Program-made: the position numbers and the translations under genes | Part shown: positions 61,886 to 64,000 of the stretch, piece by piece | Numbering within the stretch: position 1 is the stretch's first letter | How the letters are laid out: every line of letters starts with the position of its first letter | DNA from: JAEZBP01 sp963832725 | Lineage (GTDB): Bacteria > Myxococcota_A > Polyangia > Polyangiales > Sandaracinaceae | Reading direction: 5' to 3' | Assembly: GCA_963832725.1 (NCBI GenBank) | Contig: CAWHVG010000002.1 | Location: forward strand, 868,001-932,000 | DNA: 64,000 bases | The notes under the pieces: generated by a model | Seen by the model: the letters and a program-made list of their open reading frames with translations, nothing else | Database searches by the model: none | What the model was told of the DNA's origin: nothing

Positions 61886-63955
61886 ATGGCGCGCAGGGTG
61901 GTCTTCTTGATCGGGTTGCTCCCGATGGTGCTCGGGTGTGACCCGTCCCCTTCGACCGGCACCTGCGGCAGCGACGGTGAGTGCGGCGCCGGTCAGCAGT
62001 GCATCGACGGGCGGTGTCGCGCTCGGGTCGACGCCGGCCCTGGGATGGACGCCGGCCGCGTCACGACCGACGGTGGCGGCACCGGTCACCGCACCCTCTC
62101 CTCGCTGGAGATCACCCCGGGCGACCCGGTGGTCCACACGATGAACGGGGCCTCGGCCGACCTCGACCTCGACCTCGTCGCGCACTTCGACGACGGCAGC
62201 TCCTCGCCCGTCGCCGACGGGTTCTGGTCCGTCGCCTCGACCCTGCTCGGCAGCATCGACGAGAGCACTGGCGTGTTCACCGCGGACGGCAGCCTGGCCG
62301 GCACGGTCGACGTCACCGTCAGCGCGTTCGGCACCATGGCCACCGCGACTCTCACCGTCGACGTCACCCACGAGATCCTCGCCGACGGCGCGCCTTCCGA
62401 CGCCGCCTCGCACTTCACCGCGACGCCCGTCGACGACGCGGCGCGCGAGGCGAACCTCCTCTATCCGCTCGGCGGCGCGGTGTTCCCGGAGAACGTCTAC
62501 CCGCCCGACGTGCAGTGGGAGCGCGGGGCCGACGGCGACCTCTACCGCGTCCGCTTCAGCGTGACCGGCGTCACGGTGAACGCCTACGTCGCGCACTCGG
62601 GTGCGAGCTTCCGCTACGACTGGCTCGTCGACCGCACGGCCTGGCGGGCGCTCGCCGAGTCCGCGCCCGAGACCGACGTCACGGTGGCCGTCGATCGCTA
62701 CGAAGCCGCCACCGGCGACGTCATCGCAGGCACACCGCGGACCTTCCGTTTCGCCGACGCCGTGATCCGCGGCGCGATCTACTACTGGGACCTCGGCGCC
62801 GGACGCATCGTGCGCATCGGCGGTGACGGAAGCGGCCTCGAGAGCTTCATGCCCAGCCCGCCGCCGCGGCCGAGTGACGGCCACCGCTGCGTGGCGTGCC
62901 ACACCGTCAGCCGCGACGGGCGCCGCATGGCCGCCGAGCTCTGGGACGGAGGCGACTACGGGGCGGTCTTCGATCTCACCGTCGACCTCACGCCCGATCC
63001 CGCGCCGACCCTCGTGCCGCCGACGCAGCAGCGCTTCTTGAGCGCCAGCTTCAACGCGGACTCTTCGCGGCTGATCGCGAACTACGGCAACTACCTCTTC
63101 CTGATGGACGGCAACACCGGGGCCCGCATCACCGAGGGCGGCACGGCGCTCCCGACCGCCGGCGCCGCGCACCCGACCTGGTCGCCGGACGGCTCCGCCA
63201 TCGCGTACGTCTCGGGCACGAACGGCAGCTGGGCGGTCGACTTCACCGCCGGCGATCTCTCGCTGATCGACGCCATGCCCGACGACAGCTTCGGCCCCTC
63301 CCGCGTGATCCTGAGCGGCGCGCCGCTGGCCGTGGCGCATCCGAGCTGGTCGCCCGACTCGCAGTGGATCGCCTTCCAGCACGGCGAGCACAGCCGCGCG
63401 TTCCAGGATCCCGGCGGCGGCGCGCCGCACATCCCGCGGCCCGGCATCGTCCGCATGGTCAGCCGTGACGGCGCCACACCCTTCGACCTCGAGGCGCTCA
63501 ACTCCGGCGACCGGAACAGCTACTACCCGACGTTCTCGCCCTTCGACGAGGGCGGCTACTTCTGGCTCGCGTTCTTGAGCACCCGCGACTACGGCAACGC
63601 ACAGGCCGGCACCCGCGGCTCGGGCCGGCGCCAGCTCTGGGTGGCGGCCATCTCCAGCTCGCCCTCGGCGGGCACCGACCCGAGCCACGCGCCCTACTGG
63701 CTGCCGCAGCAGGACGTCTCCAGCGAGAACATGGCCGCGTTCTGGGCGCCCGAGCCCTGCCGCGCGGACGGAAGGAGCTGCGCCGCCAGCGGCGAGTGCT
63801 GCAGCGGATTCTGCCGCGATAGCGGCTCCGGCGCCGTCTGCGTCCCGCCGACCGAGGTGCCCTGCTCGATGGAGGGTGAAGCCTGCGGGAGCGACTCCGA
63901 TTGCTGCGCCGGCGCGGGGAGCTGCGTCTCCAACCGCTGCACGCACCTGATGTGA
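61886..63955 (+). CDS. Large PD40/TolB-like lipoprotein with Cys-rich ends and a CxxCH motif
   Basis: A 689-aa lipoprotein: ATG 61886 with GGAGG five bases upstream, signal peptide VVFLIGLLPMVLGC with lipobox, then a Cys-rich head (TCGSDGECGAGQQCIDGRCR). A Big2-like segment (VVHTMNGASADLDLDLVAHF) is followed by a beta-propeller-like region with TolB/PD40 repeats (HPTWSPDGSAIAYVSGT, HPSWSPDSQWIAFQHGEHSR, YYPTFSPFDEGGYFWLAFLS). At the start of the propeller GHRCVACHTVSRDGRRMAAE holds a c-type heme motif CxxCH. It ends with a Cys knot (SGECCSGFCRDSG, DSDCCAGAGSCVSNRC). Likely a surface or periplasmic protein of unknown function. Confidence 0.85.
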   Translation: MARRVVFLIGLLPMVLGCDPSPSTGTCGSDGECGAGQQCIDGRCRARVDAGPGMDAGRVTTDGGGTGHRTLSSLEITPGDPVVHTMNGASADLDLDLVAHFDDGSSSPVADGFWSVASTLLGSIDESTGVFTADGSLAGTVDVTVSAFGTMATATLTVDVTHEILADGAPSDAASHFTATPVDDAAREANLLYPLGGAVFPENVYPPDVQWERGADGDLYRVRFSVTGVTVNAYVAHSGASFRYDWLVDRTAWRALAESAPETDVTVAVDRYEAATGDVIAGTPRTFRFADAVIRGAIYYWDLGAGRIVRIGGDGSGLESFMPSPPPRPSDGHRCVACHTVSRDGRRMAAELWDGGDYGAVFDLTVDLTPDPAPTLVPPTQQRFLSASFNADSSRLIANYGNYLFLMDGNTGARITEGGTALPTAGAAHPTWSPDGSAIAYVSGTNGSWAVDFTAGDLSLIDAMPDDSFGPSRVILSGAPLAVAHPSWSPDSQWIAFQHGEHSRAFQDPGGGAPHIPRPGIVRMVSRDGATPFDLEALNSGDRNSYYPTFSPFDEGGYFWLAFLSTRDYGNAQAGTRGSGRRQLWVAAISSSPSAGTDPSHAPYWLPQQDVSSENMAAFWAPEPCRADGRSCAASGECCSGFCRDSGSGAVCVPPTEVPCSMEGEACGSDSDCCAGAGSCVSNRCTHLM

Positions 63956-64000
63956 TGGCCCTCGCTCGGAAAAGAATTAACGAACGATGACCGTTCCGTG

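Overview
The window is 64 kb of very GC-rich DNA with short intergenic gaps. It is crowded with lipoproteins, two-component proteins, an FHA-linked sigma-54 activator, a Ser/Thr kinase and Cys-rich DAG-type surface proteins. That mix, together with an isolated secretin and a split ATP synthase locus, fits a delta-proteobacterial (Myxococcota, Polyangiales-like) chromosome. This placement is inferred from gene content and style. No rRNA, tRNA, integrase, transposase, prophage or CRISPR array was seen.

Layout. 0-6 kb: an RlmI-like rRNA methyltransferase, a crotonase-family enzyme, a PAS hybrid histidine kinase and an FHA/sigma-54 activator. 6-12 kb: a Tyr/Gly-repeat lipoprotein, an Hsp70 and a type II secretin. 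12-22 kb: a 2OG-Fe(II) oxygenase overlapping an RlmN-like radical SAM enzyme, a phosphofructokinase-like protein, an amidase, a DUF1877 protein, a lipoprotein with a VWA-type metal site, and an acyl-CoA ligase overlapping a GalT-like transferase. 22-27 kb: an HNH-nuclease gene invaded by GC-rich palindromic repeats, then a gene-free stretch of 1.5 kb carrying a striking array of imperfect dyads spaced about 41.7 bp, then a hypothetical gene. 27-33 kb: an SDR, an alpha/beta hydrolase, a fatty-acyl-AMP ligase, a secreted NlpC/CHAP-like protein and RNase III. 33-44 kb is signalling-rich: a hybrid kinase, a Ser/Thr kinase fused to a pseudokinase, a Cys-rich repeat lipoprotein, an NtrC/HK/receiver operon and an SGNH-like protein. 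44-50 kb: an APH-fold kinase, TreZ, a hypothetical protein and GlgX (glycogen/trehalose metabolism). 50-64 kb: small lipoproteins, atpD-atpC, a DUF1566 lipoprotein, an aldo/keto reductase, a threonine-dehydratase-like enzyme, a DUF2914 lipoprotein, a polytopic membrane protein and a large PD40/TolB-like lipoprotein.

Sequence quality. At least ten genes are broken by single-base frameshifts. In eleven places the break is exactly one extra A/T inside what should be GATC (read as GAATC or GATTC), and removing it restores a conserved motif. A few others lie in or next to short homopolymers. I read these as systematic sequencing or base-calling errors at GATC, probably a modified motif, and annotate the genes as likely intact with corrected frames. 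Reported spans are uncorrected window coordinates.

The most interesting unexplained element is the phased dyad array at about 25.09-25.86 kb, upstream of the repeat-invaded HNH gene.
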